From contig JAITVM010000113.1 in NCBI GenBank assembly GCA_031285815.1, positions 1 to 8,373 of the forward strand: a stretch of DNA of 8,373 nucleotides, written 5' to 3'. This document shows, piece after piece, positions 1 to 6,550 of the stretch (the stretch's first letter is position 1; every line of letters starts with the position of its first letter). The position numbers and the translations under genes were made by a program. Under the pieces are notes generated by a model. The model made no database searches, had not been told where the DNA came from, and worked only from the letters and a program-made list of their open reading frames with translations. The DNA is from Clostridiales bacterium (GTDB lineage: Bacteria; Bacillota; Clostridia; Lachnospirales; JAITVM01).

Positions 1-266
1 TCGAACCCCTCGTCTGCAAACAGCTCCAATTTCGCTTGGAGAATCATTTCCAAGCGGGATGTCGAACTTATAAGGCTATACACTGACTTAGTCAGCTCCA
101 GAAGTTCCTCCGGCGAAGCGTCAGCGGCTAACATAGCCTGTATCTTCTCACCTTCAGCGTTTAATATATGCGAAATTGCAGTTTCCTGCAATGCAACAGA
201 CTGGATTAAATCTGTAATTGCTTCATATCTACTACCGGTTCCGGTAGTGATTATTGGTAATCCCAT
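1..266 (-). CDS. Partial small protein resembling spore-surface/collagen-like-associated family (C-terminus beyond window)
   Basis: The first 88 residues are visible; the gene runs off the left edge, so its end is unknown. The ATG at 266-264 follows a strong AGGAGG (280-275) with 8 bases between. The protein starts MGLPIITTGTGSRYEAITDL, a Thr/Gly-rich leader of about 12 residues. An almost wholly helical segment follows, with the core AISHILNAEGEKIQAML (about 30-46), then SPEELLELTK and RLEMILQAKLELF. From memory, this helix-INAEGEK-helix pattern recurs in short Bacillota proteins encoded near collagen-like, exosporium-type proteins. That link is inferred, not shown. On the minus strand upstream, CATATTTTA (333-325) fits the -10 consensus of the late sporulation factor sigma-K, but no matching -35 is clear. 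It has no obvious relation to its neighbours and is separated from the kinase gene by the left repeat. Confidence 0.6.
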   Translation of the reverse strand, partial: MGLPIITTGTGSRYEAITDLIQSVALQETAISHILNAEGEKIQAMLAADASPEELLELTKSVYSLISSTSRLEMILQAKLELFADEGF

Positions 267-449
267 ATAGGGCACCTCCTATTAATTTTTTTTAGCAGCA
301 AGATTTGTTAAATTGCCGCCGCCTTAAAATATGCCCAATAAAATAGTTCTTGCCGGGCGTGTTATTTCAAGGCTCATTTATATACTATTCAAATCTTGTT
401 CGGAAGGTTCCAAAAAACACCCTACCGAGTATGTATGGGGTTCCTGGCA

Positions 450-592
450 TTATTTGATTTTGGGGTGGAGAGGGGAAACAAGCCAATTTGGGAAATGTCC
501 CGGCGGGAATATGATAATTTCAAAGAGAATGAGGGGTTAGGTATTTCTGATGAAATTATTGAGGCGGCCTGTAAGCGGCCGCCCATTTTGTA
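450..592 (+). repeat. Left copy of a long imperfect inverted repeat (mirror of about 8054-8370)
   Basis: Four blocks of this stretch recur in reverse complement at the right end of the window, in mirrored order. They are 12 nt (450-461 = 8359-8370), 19 nt (480-498 = 8269-8287), 17 nt (516-532 = 8235-8251) and 38 nt (532-569 = 8068-8105), with diverged sequence between. The last block runs into a GC-rich hairpin in both copies. The left copy is the compact form: it lacks about 130 nt present between the 17- and 38-nt blocks on the right, and about 50 nt between the 12- and 19-nt blocks. Both hairpin ends face inward, just downstream of genes reading toward them. It may be a dispersed repeat or MITE-like element, or a duplicated gene remnant. 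Open frames here (331-540, 396-776) show no recognisable protein. Confidence 0.7.
563..583 (-). terminator. GC hairpin in left repeat, likely terminator of the kinase-like gene
   Basis: GGCGGCC (563-569) and GGCCGCC (577-583) form a perfect 7-bp all-GC stem with a 7-nt loop. The hairpin lies 27 bp beyond the stop codon at 611. On the minus strand it is followed by TCAATAATTT, only a moderate U tract, so this is a plausible but not strong intrinsic terminator. It is also the boundary element of the inverted repeat. Confidence 0.5.
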
Positions 593-610
593 TTTGCGCC
601 CACCTCTGAG

Positions 611-1993
611 CTATTCAATATCAGAGAGAGCATCATTTATCTTCCTAGCCATCTTCATAATTTCCTTTTGCGAAACCTGCAATTCCTCAGAAGCTTCTTC
701 CGGTTTAAACACCGCGAGTTGGATGCTGGTAGAAACTATTGTCAGCGGCGTCAGCAAATCATGGGCCATTTTATGATAAAAATTTGTTTTTCTTGCCAGT
801 TCTTCCTCCCGCTTCTTCGTTTCGGCGTAGCTGACCGACAGCATGACACATTGGCTCAGCGTCAGAAACAGATTCGGCGCGATACCCGGCACGAAAAGGG
901 AGTCGTCAAAGAAGAATATAATGGACGGGTACAGTACTACAGCGATTATAATAGCGAATACAAAAAGTCCGTTATAAGGGTTTTCACGGATATTCCCGTA
1001 ACGGAACCCGTCTACTGCCGACCACGCAAGAGGGATTAAGGTGAGTGCCACTAAATCAGCGGACCAGCCAAACAGCGCGGCTGCGGTTGTTACCGCATAT
1101 GCCGAGATATAAACGGTTCGCTGAAACTTCCCATTTATCTTCATGGCAAAAGCACAGTACGCAAAAAATACCACAGCGCCTGAGTGGAGTATAAAAAACA
1201 TCACAAGCGCCTTTGTGAGCAAAATGCCGATGCCGCCCCTGATAAAAAGGTCGGCTAAACTGTTCGTTTCCAGAGTAAAACGTGCGCAGGCAAACAGGCA
1301 GACGAGTGAAAAGGCGAGGTATACTTTTTCATTGGGGCGGTAGGTGAACAGCACGGCGTGGTACATGCTCATAGCCATCAGAATACCCATTATAAAGGCC
1401 AGCAGCATACGCGGGTAAGCAGCGCCGTCCATGATTACGCCATCCTGGCCAAGCGTAGCACTGTAAACGAGGCCGGAGGTCCGCCAGCCATAATTTGCCG
1501 CCTGTACGATTATTTCAGCTTGTCCGTTTTCAAACCTGACGTTGACTAACCCGTTCCGGACGCTGGTTTTAGTTTCTTCTTTCGTTTTGCCCGGGATGCC
1601 CGCTTCAAAAACTTTTTCCCCATTTATCCAGACGGTTGACGAGTCAATTATTTCAGGCATAAACATCCGCAGGCTTTCTTCTTCCGCGAAGGCCGTCAGC
1701 CGGTAGGTGGCGCAGCCATAGAGCGGATAGCCGGCTTCGTCCCATGATGACGGCACGTCTATTAGTTGGGGGTTAAGGGTAGATAGTTCAAAATCTTTTG
1801 GCGTGTAGAGTTCACCGTAATAAAACTCCCATTCGCCGTCAAGCGCGTATATTTTGCCACTGTCCGAATAGGGCAGGAAAATCTCGCCGCCCTTGGCCCT
1901 GGCTTCGGAGAGGTTGTGGGGCACGGATATAAAGTAAAACATGGCGGCGCAGATGGCCGTGATGCAGATGGCTATGGCTGTAAAGCGTTTCAC
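611..1993 (-). CDS. 7TMR-DISM membrane sensor with histidine-kinase dimerisation helix but no ATPase domain
   Basis: This 460-residue membrane sensor has an N-terminal export/membrane helix (about 4-23) and an extracytoplasmic jelly-roll domain (about 36-185; LDGEWEFYYG, DVPSSWDEAGYP, TVWINGEKVFEAG), as in carbohydrate-binding-like 7TMR-DISM sensors. A multi-helix 7TM block (about 195-390), a short coiled linker (ETKKREEELARK) and a HisKA helix (MAHDLLTPLTIV, His411) follow. The chain stops at residue 460, right after the second dimerisation helix. The N, G1 and G2 boxes of a HATPase_c domain are absent and do not appear in the remaining sequence. It therefore cannot phosphorylate itself alone. 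It may be phosphorylated by a partner, act as a dominant-negative subunit, or be a truncation product. I chose the GTG at 1993 because AAAGGAG (2008-2002) sits 8 nt upstream; the longer GTG at 2011 would place that site inside the gene. Confidence 0.75.
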   Translation of the reverse strand: MKRFTAIAICITAICAAMFYFISVPHNLSEARAKGGEIFLPYSDSGKIYALDGEWEFYYGELYTPKDFELSTLNPQLIDVPSSWDEAGYPLYGCATYRLTAFAEEESLRMFMPEIIDSSTVWINGEKVFEAGIPGKTKEETKTSVRNGLVNVRFENGQAEIIVQAANYGWRTSGLVYSATLGQDGVIMDGAAYPRMLLAFIMGILMAMSMYHAVLFTYRPNEKVYLAFSLVCLFACARFTLETNSLADLFIRGGIGILLTKALVMFFILHSGAVVFFAYCAFAMKINGKFQRTVYISAYAVTTAAALFGWSADLVALTLIPLAWSAVDGFRYGNIRENPYNGLFVFAIIIAVVLYPSIIFFFDDSLFVPGIAPNLFLTLSQCVMLSVSYAETKKREEELARKTNFYHKMAHDLLTPLTIVSTSIQLAVFKPEEASEELQVSQKEIMKMARKINDALSDIE

Positions 1994-2047
1994 TGGAAGC
2001 GCTCCTTTCACATCGTTGCGTATTGGGTGGTGCCCGAGTTCAAAAAC

Positions 2048-2076
2048 AGTATAGCGTTTTTCTATTATAGCCGCAA
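2048..2076 (-). promoter_or_regulatory. Candidate promoter for the kinase-like gene
   Basis: On the minus strand, TTGCGG (2076-2071) and TATACT (2053-2048) are 17 bp apart, about 55 bp upstream of the GTG start. A second TATAAT at 2069-2064 lies within the spacer and could serve as an alternative -10, although its best upstream hexamer (TTGCCA) is too far away. The assignment is tentative. Confidence 0.4.
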
Positions 2077-2146
2077 TAATGTGATTGGTTATGGCAATTT
2101 CATCAAGAGGTTTGGCGCCTTAAGGTTAGGGGTTTGCCAACACGCC

Positions 2147-2188
2147 AAAAAACAGGCCGGCCAGCAAAATAATTGCCGCCTTGCCTGT
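2147..2188 (-). terminator. Intrinsic terminator of the winged-helix gene
   Basis: Read on the minus strand, ACAGGC (2188-2183) pairs with GCCTGT (2157-2152), and an inner CGGC (2178-2175) pairs with GCCG (2161-2158), with a 4-nt bulge. A run of six T follows (2152-2147). It begins about 17 bp after the stop codon of the 2206-2538 gene, so it isolates that gene from the kinase-like gene downstream. Confidence 0.65.
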
Positions 2189-2205
2189 CTTAAAAAATTG
2201 TATTA

Positions 2206-2538
2206 TTAAAGCTTGTCAACTGCCTCATAATCAATTGTAAACCATTTTGTCTTATCCTCCGGGTTTTCATTAAAATCTGGGCGGCTTATAACTATGCCCA
2301 TTTTAACGAGCTTCCTAAAATGTTTTTTAATCACGTCTGCAGACCAATATATAAAGTCACTCTTTACCCACTCTTCAAATGTCCTTGATACCCAATACTT
2401 ACCTTCCTTAAAATTCTTACCGGAAGCTTCGTTTTTCTTGACATGTTTATTCAGCTTCCCCAAAAGGACAGTTTCGTCAAAACCTAAGATTTTAACTAAC
2501 TCAGGGTTGACGGCTGTGTAATCATCATTAATTATCAT
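2206..2538 (-). CDS. Small winged-helix protein resembling the N-terminal domain of phage/plasmid replication proteins
   Basis: The 110-residue protein resembles the N-terminal winged-helix domain of DnaD/RepA-like replication initiators in Bacillota phages and integrative elements. It has an initial helix (FDETVLLGKLNKHVKK), an aromatic hairpin (GKYWVSRTFEEWVKS), a recognition-helix region (FIYWSADVIKKHFRKLVKMGIVIS) and a C-terminal wing ending DKTKWFTIDYEAV. The order of W/Y-rich hairpin, 'FxxWS', 'L..MG..IS' and 'DKTKWYTIDY' is characteristic. The C-terminal helicase-loader-interacting part of full-length proteins is missing, so the domain stands alone. The ATG is preceded by GAGAGGGG with suitable spacing. 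The gene has its own promoter and terminator, so it is monocistronic. It could be a mobile-element remnant or a repurposed DNA-binding regulator; no other replication, integrase or phage genes are nearby. Confidence 0.6.
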   Translation of the reverse strand: MIINDDYTAVNPELVKILGFDETVLLGKLNKHVKKNEASGKNFKEGKYWVSRTFEEWVKSDFIYWSADVIKKHFRKLVKMGIVISRPDFNENPEDKTKWFTIDYEAVDKL

Positions 2539-2563
2539 AATAAAGGCCCCTCTCTTTTTTTAT

Positions 2564-2592
2564 AGTATACTAGTATTTTTTACATATATCAA
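2564..2592 (-). promoter_or_regulatory. Strong sigma-A promoter of the winged-helix gene, with palindromic spacer
   Basis: On the minus strand, TTGATA (2592-2587) is followed after exactly 17 bp by TATACT (2569-2564), 26 bp upstream of the ATG. The perfect 10-bp palindrome ATACTAGTAT (2567-2576) overlaps the -10 and spacer and could be an operator, possibly for the encoded winged-helix protein itself. The promoter assignment is solid by sequence; the operator is only suggested by symmetry. Confidence 0.7.
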
Positions 2593-2670
2593 ACTTAGAA
2601 ACAAAAAGTTTTCTGTATATTCAACACAAATTTATAGGCCTAAATTTTTATAGCTTAATTTTACAGACTT

Positions 2671-2693
2671 TATAATACTATACACCGTATAAT
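2671..2693 (+). promoter_or_regulatory. Probable promoter/operator region of the first PadR operon
   Basis: The AT-rich stretch contains two TATAAT hexamers (2671-2676 and 2688-2693), 62-79 bp upstream of the PadR start. Neither has a good -35 at 17 bp; TTTATA (2647-2652) lies 18 bp from the first. An inverted repeat TATAC-ACC-GTATA (2679-2691) spans the second -10 and is a candidate autoregulatory PadR site. It does not resemble the operators of the second PadR operon at 6900-6948. Confidence 0.35.
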
Positions 2694-2720
2694 ATCGCAT
2701 AAATAAATATAATAAGATTT

Positions 2721-2750
2721 TAGGGGCTTGCCCCTATAAGAAAGGGGTGG
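2721..2750 (+). promoter_or_regulatory. Leader with two mutually exclusive hairpins, one covering the PadR ribosome binding site
   Basis: TAGGGG (2721-2726) pairs perfectly with CCCCTA (2731-2736) across a 4-nt loop. The same CCCCT (2731-2735) can instead pair with AGGGG (2743-2747), which is the ribosome binding site of the PadR gene (ATG at 2755). The two pairings exclude each other, giving a simple RNA switch geometry. The helices are short and this may be coincidental. Confidence 0.35.
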
Positions 2751-2754
2751 TCGA

Positions 2755-3081
2755 ATGGCGATACAAGCCACCGGGATACTTATGGAAGGTTGCGTGCTGG
2801 CATTTCTCGAGCGTGAGGATACTTATGGCTACATCCTTACCCAGAAGCTAAAAGAGACGCTGGCCGTTTCGGAATCCACACTATACCCGGTAATGCGGCG
2901 GCTTCAAACGGACAAATGCCTAACTGTGTACGATATGCCGCATAACGGGCGTAACCGTAGATACTACCGTATTACTAAGCAAGGGGCCGAACGGCTTAAT
3001 GTTTGTAAAAAAGAATGGAATGATTTTAAAGAAGAGGTTGACAAGATTATATTTTATAAGGAGGGGCACACAAATGGATAA
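2755..3081 (+). CDS. PadR family transcriptional repressor (first operon)
   Basis: This 108-residue PadR-type winged-helix protein is close to the usual length of the short (subfamily 2) form. Helix 1-2 is TGILMEGCVLAFLE (6-19) with the DTYGYILTQKL motif (22-32). The recognition helix region is SESTLYPVMRRLQ (39-51), the wing is GRNRRYYRITKQG (65-77), and a C-terminal dimerisation helix spans about 80-100. It should bind DNA as a dimer and repress its own operon. AGGGG (2743-2747) precedes the ATG by 7 nt. The stop codon overlaps the next gene by 8 bp, indicating translational coupling with the HAAS membrane protein. No ligand can be deduced. Confidence 0.9.
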   Translation: MAIQATGILMEGCVLAFLEREDTYGYILTQKLKETLAVSESTLYPVMRRLQTDKCLTVYDMPHNGRNRRYYRITKQGAERLNVCKKEWNDFKEEVDKIIFYKEGHTNG

Positions 3082-3640
3082 AACTCAATACCTGGCGCAA
3101 CTTGGCCAGCTTCTCAAAAGCCTTCCGCCAGATGAAATAAAAGATGCACTGGATTATTATGACGGTTATATTTCTGATTCAGGCAACGAGGCGGATACCA
3201 TCGCGAAGCTGGGGGCACCGCGGGAAGTGGCGGCGCAGATTTTAGTGAACTATGTTACATTGCAGAACAATGCAGAGGTACCCCGCGGCAAAGGCACCGG
3301 CGCCAAGGTGATATGGGCTACATTGATGGTACTTGCTTCTTCTGTAGCTTTACCGCTGGCAGTAGCAGCTGTTTTATTAATAATAAGTTTGTTTGTAGTA
3401 ATTTTGTGCATAGGCATAAGTGGGGTGGCCGCGATATTTGCGGGGGTAGTTGGATTTATGACCGTGCCCTTCGTTATGTTTGAACATTTTGGATACACAA
3501 TGTATTCTGCCGGCATGGGCTTTACAGGTGTTGGCTTCGGCCTTATCCTAATTGAAGCTACAAGGGTGTTATGGCGTTCAGGGGCCGGCGGCTTGCTAAA
3601 AATAATGAGTGGGATAAGCGGGAAGGTAGGTAAAAAATAG
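3074..3640 (+). CDS. HAAS/DUF1700 domain membrane protein, PadR partner
   Basis: The 188-residue protein begins with a cytoplasmic helical HAAS/DUF1700 domain (about 1-63: DKTQYLAQLGQLLKSLPPDE, DALDYYDGYISDSG, KLGAPREVAAQIL). Three to four hydrophobic segments follow (about 78-110, 112-135, 143-163) and a short basic tail (SGKVGKK). HAAS domains are known mostly from genes adjacent to PadR repressors and are thought to couple a membrane sensor to the repressor. The start at 3074 is chosen because AAGGAGG (3058-3064) lies 9 nt upstream and the HAAS domain begins there; an upstream in-frame ATG at 2999 lies inside the PadR gene and lacks this support. It overlaps the PadR stop by 8 bp and abuts the next gene by one base, so all three are coupled. 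Confidence 0.85.
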   Translation: MDKTQYLAQLGQLLKSLPPDEIKDALDYYDGYISDSGNEADTIAKLGAPREVAAQILVNYVTLQNNAEVPRGKGTGAKVIWATLMVLASSVALPLAVAAVLLIISLFVVILCIGISGVAAIFAGVVGFMTVPFVMFEHFGYTMYSAGMGFTGVGFGLILIEATRVLWRSGAGGLLKIMSGISGKVGKK

Positions 3641-4653
3641 TGATGGAAAATAACAATAGCAACAACCGGCAGCCTATGGCAGGCTATCCGGAACCGGCGG
3701 TGCCTAAATTTGAAAGGCCCCCCACCCGTAAACGCAGAAACTTATGGACGCCCGGCGGGGTTTTGCTGTTTATTGGCATTATATTAATGGCAGCCGGTTG
3801 GCTTAACGGGGCGCGGGGTGGCGTTAACTTATCCCTTTCAAAAAGGTTAGGCTTAAATTTTAACGTACCCGGCATAGGTGAGGGTAGTGGCACAGAAATG
3901 ATTACCGATTCAAGTGAGCCGTTTTCAGAAATAGAAATTAACTCGGATTTTGTTAACGTTTATTTTGAAGAAGGCGGCAATTACGGTTTTGAAATAATTA
4001 TGCCGGAAGGTTATGAGCCGGTATGGTCTAATGAGGGCGGTAGGTTATATATTGATACATCCGGAGGGGATGAGGGGGGCTTTCACGCTACGGTTGGCAT
4101 GTCATTTGAAGATGATGCAGCTGTTTATGTTTATTATCCCGAAGGTGCCCGGTTTGATTATGTAACGGTTATATCCGGGAGCGGGAGAATCAGGGGCGAA
4201 TTGCCATACGTCGGGAATTCACACTTTGAAACAGGCAGCGGCGGAACGGAGCTTACATTTAACAGCGGCGCGGAAATTTTTGCGGAATCGGGTTCGGGCG
4301 ATATAGATTTAATTAATAATGGCGATGAAAATTTACATGCCCGTTTGGAATCCGTCTCCGGCGACATCACAGTAAAAAATAATGCATGGAATGGGCTTGA
4401 AGCCGAAACCGGAAGTGGCTCAATTGATATAGAAGCCGTGTTGCTTGGCGAAACGAATTTGAAAACCGGTTCCGGCAATGTGGAGGTTTACTCTGCTCTT
4501 GATGGCTCCTTCGGGTATGAATTATCATCCGCCTCCGGAGATATTGATGTAAATGAAGAAGGCTTCGCCAAACGCGCCAGCCACAATGCCGATGCGGATA
4601 ATGTGGTAAAGGTAGATACCGGTAGTGGAAGTATAGATTTGGAGTTAAGGTAA
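3640..4653 (+). CDS. Membrane-anchored DUF4097 beta-helix protein
   Basis: The 337-residue protein has a Pro/Asn-rich cytoplasmic tail (1-30), a basic stretch (RKRR) and one membrane helix (about 39-55). The exported domain is DUF4097 type, sometimes called a putative adhesin. From residue 179 it shows eight xGSG/xxSG turns (SGSG 179, TGSG 198, SGSG 217, SVSG 238, TGSG 257, TGSG 276, SASG 297, TGSG 327). Most are exactly 19 or 21 residues apart and each is followed by a short alternating hydrophobic strand such as GDIDLI or GSIDIEA. This is the rung pattern of a right-handed beta-helix. PadR-DUF1700-DUF4097 gene strings are common in Bacillota, and the exported domain is a likely envelope sensor or effector. 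The GTG at 3640 overlaps the preceding TAG by one base, 9 nt after GGAAGGTAGG; the ATG at 3643 is an alternative. Function is unproven. Confidence 0.85.
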   Translation: MMENNNSNNRQPMAGYPEPAVPKFERPPTRKRRNLWTPGGVLLFIGIILMAAGWLNGARGGVNLSLSKRLGLNFNVPGIGEGSGTEMITDSSEPFSEIEINSDFVNVYFEEGGNYGFEIIMPEGYEPVWSNEGGRLYIDTSGGDEGGFHATVGMSFEDDAAVYVYYPEGARFDYVTVISGSGRIRGELPYVGNSHFETGSGGTELTFNSGAEIFAESGSGDIDLINNGDENLHARLESVSGDITVKNNAWNGLEAETGSGSIDIEAVLLGETNLKTGSGNVEVYSALDGSFGYELSSASGDIDVNEEGFAKRASHNADADNVVKVDTGSGSIDLELR

Positions 4654-4678
4654 GTGGCTTTTGCTTCCTGATTGCCGC

Positions 4679-5920
4679 TTATTTTATCAATGTAGTTGGC
4701 GAAACCTGTTTGAAAACTATCATCCCATTGAATTCATCTTTAGGTGTAATGGTTTGGGTGTAGAAAGCCTTACTCAGTTTTTGCCAACTGTATATCCCTA
4801 CGTTTAATGATGTTATAGTTTGTTTATTTGACAAGATAGGTTGCCAAGTTTCATCAGCCATAAGCTTTGTGAAGTCTAAATAATAATAATTACTGGCCAC
4901 GCCGTTTAATTGGGCAGATAGTGCATTAGTATTATTTACGCCCATTTTTGTAAAGCTGCCGTTATCGTTTTGGGAATTAAAATTTGTTGACGATGCATCT
5001 GTACCAATAGCAAAATAATTTTCACCATATTTATTTTTTAATAGTTCGCCAAGGCATGTATAGCCTGAAACGGAAGTTTTGCCAATATGCCCATTATGGC
5101 CGTTAATAAAAACCATGCCGCCACTATGCTGCAAGAACCAATCAACCTTAGCCGCCATGTTTTTATCCCTTATTGTGCTATAAGCATTATTGCTTCCTAT
5201 AAGCTCGCTACATTCATAAATTGTATTAGCGCATTCTAAAGCGAAATCAAAAGCCTCTTGCCCAGATTGGGCTACGATTTTACTTTCGGCTAAAGCCATA
5301 TCTTTAGATAATGATAAAGCGCCTGCTTTTGCTTTGTTTAATGCTTCCGCGGATAGTGACGCCAGGGATGCATCTGTTAAGCCTGCAAAAGCAGCTTTGT
5401 ATTTGGCACTTATATCGGGTGCGGATTTATCTAAGACAGAAAACAAATATTCTTTGTTATTGTCATAACGTTGCATATCCATTCCGTAAAAGTGCAAATC
5501 TTTTCCGGATGGGGCAGTTTCATTGTATTTTCTCATCCATTCAACTAAATCAGCCATTTCTTGTGTACGGTATATAGCAAAACCAATTTCAGATACAACT
5601 TCTTCAGCTGTGCCTTCTGACCCATGTATATAAGCGTCAACTTTTAAGGCGCCGCCAAAATCCCCTTCTATAATAAATATCCGGCAGCCATTGTTTTTAA
5701 CTAACGCTTGGAATACCTCTAATTTCATTTGGTGGTATTCTTTTACGCCGTGGCTTGATTCGCCAAGCCCAACTATTTTTACGTTTTGGGGCATTTTTAT
5801 TTCTGCGGTGTTATAGAGTATGCCGGGGTTATTAGCCAAGAGTGTAGTATTTTCAAAGGTTGAAAATACAAAAAAGTATATAAGCAATACTGTTATGAAA
5901 CTAAAATATTTTTTAAACAT
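4679..5920 (-). CDS. Exported erythromycin-esterase-like hydrolase
   Basis: The 413-residue protein belongs to the erythromycin esterase-like family (PF05139). It has an N-terminal hydrophobic signal or anchor (about 4-21). Family motifs are GLGESSHGVKEYHQMK (51-66; Glu54, His57 fit the catalytic region), IFIIEGDFGG (81-90; Glu85), FYGMDMQRYD (144-153), RDKNMAAKVDWFL (251-263) and FINGHNGHIG (271-280; His275/His278 in the second histidine motif). The catalytic Glu/His set therefore looks intact. Characterised members (EreA, EreB) open macrolide lactones, but most relatives have unknown substrates. An exported form is less typical of drug-inactivating enzymes, which are cytoplasmic, so resistance should not be assumed. 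AAGGGG sits 7 nt upstream of the ATG. It is the last gene of the PadR-DUF2812 operon (19-bp gap) and converges on the DUF4097 gene with only 25 bp between and no visible terminator. Confidence 0.8.
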   Translation of the reverse strand: MFKKYFSFITVLLIYFFVFSTFENTTLLANNPGILYNTAEIKMPQNVKIVGLGESSHGVKEYHQMKLEVFQALVKNNGCRIFIIEGDFGGALKVDAYIHGSEGTAEEVVSEIGFAIYRTQEMADLVEWMRKYNETAPSGKDLHFYGMDMQRYDNNKEYLFSVLDKSAPDISAKYKAAFAGLTDASLASLSAEALNKAKAGALSLSKDMALAESKIVAQSGQEAFDFALECANTIYECSELIGSNNAYSTIRDKNMAAKVDWFLQHSGGMVFINGHNGHIGKTSVSGYTCLGELLKNKYGENYFAIGTDASSTNFNSQNDNGSFTKMGVNNTNALSAQLNGVASNYYYLDFTKLMADETWQPILSNKQTITSLNVGIYSWQKLSKAFYTQTITPKDEFNGMIVFKQVSPTTLIK

Positions 5921-5939
5921 TTTGCGTCCCCTTATTTTT

Positions 5940-6548
5940 TTAGATTATATTCTTAGTGTAAAGTGATTTAGACTTTATTGCACCATAGGCATATATGGTT
6001 GCCATATAGCCAACTACTAATAGGGGTATAACCCTTATCAGCACAAACGGTGTTTCAAATAGAAATGCCTTCCAAAACATTGAACCTGTCATGCCCCAGA
6101 GCCCTTCGGTATAATATAAGCTTCTTATATCAAAGAACACGAAATCTTTTGGAATGGCTATTATGAAATACGCAAGCATAATTATAAATGAGATAGTGCT
6201 TTGTGTTGCAAACCTTTTATAACGGCCCATTCTTGATTCTGTGTCGGAAAATATATCCCCGTCCTGTGCTTTATTAGGTATTGGAAGAAAATATTGGGCC
6301 CCGGACCTGGGTGTGCCATAAACATGCCTCCAACCAGCATCTTCAAATAATGTACAGTATTCATCAAATTTAGCCCCATTTGGGAATTGCCTGTAATCAA
6401 TTCTATATGATGAATTTTTGGGTTTGCCCTCTTTAAAAGTGTATACCCCCAATGAATTATATTTTTTTAGGTGGAGGCCTTTTTGAGCCATTTGATTTAA
6501 ATATTTTTCCTCCCCTTCAAAATCCGCGATAAATTTAAATTTTTTCAT
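5940..6548 (-). CDS. DUF2812 membrane protein, PadR partner
   Basis: The 202-residue protein is of the DUF2812 type. An N-terminal cytoplasmic domain (about 1-110) carries ADFEGEEKYLNQMAQKGLHL (8-27), YRIDYRQ (48-54) and FEDAGWRHVYG (68-78). Two membrane segments follow (about 115-132 and 164-188) with a short basic tail. DUF2812 genes are typically found directly after PadR genes in Bacillota, as here: the ATG is 2 bp past the PadR stop and its ribosome binding site (AGGGGG) lies in the end of the PadR gene. The arrangement parallels the PadR-HAAS pair on the other strand, so a role in transmitting a membrane or envelope signal to PadR is reasonable but inferred. No catalytic motif is visible. 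Confidence 0.8.
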   Translation of the reverse strand: MKKFKFIADFEGEEKYLNQMAQKGLHLKKYNSLGVYTFKEGKPKNSSYRIDYRQFPNGAKFDEYCTLFEDAGWRHVYGTPRSGAQYFLPIPNKAQDGDIFSDTESRMGRYKRFATQSTISFIIMLAYFIIAIPKDFVFFDIRSLYYTEGLWGMTGSMFWKAFLFETPFVLIRVIPLLVVGYMATIYAYGAIKSKSLYTKNII

Positions 6549-6550
6549 TG

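Noticed and set aside
325..333. Sigma-K type promoter for the edge gene
   Set aside because: The CATATTTTA element fits the -10 consensus but no AC-type -35 lies at the required spacing, so it is too weak to list as a feature.
396..776. Plus-strand frame of 126 codons across the left repeat and the end of the kinase gene
   Set aside because: More than a third lies antisense to the kinase; the repeat portion reads differently in the right copy and no ribosome binding site or family is recognisable.
1994..2011. Upstream GTG (2011) as start of the kinase-like gene
   Set aside because: The AAAGGAG site lies inside this extension and is ideally spaced for the GTG at 1993.
2111..2149. Inverted repeat TTTGGCG/CGCCAAA upstream of the kinase gene as another terminator or operator
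   Set aside because: The loop is 25 nt, there is no T run on either strand, and it partly overlaps the T tract of the better-supported terminator.
4679..5920. Calling the Ere-like gene a macrolide resistance determinant
   Set aside because: Only family motifs are visible; most family members have unknown substrates, and this one carries an export signal unlike characterised resistance esterases.
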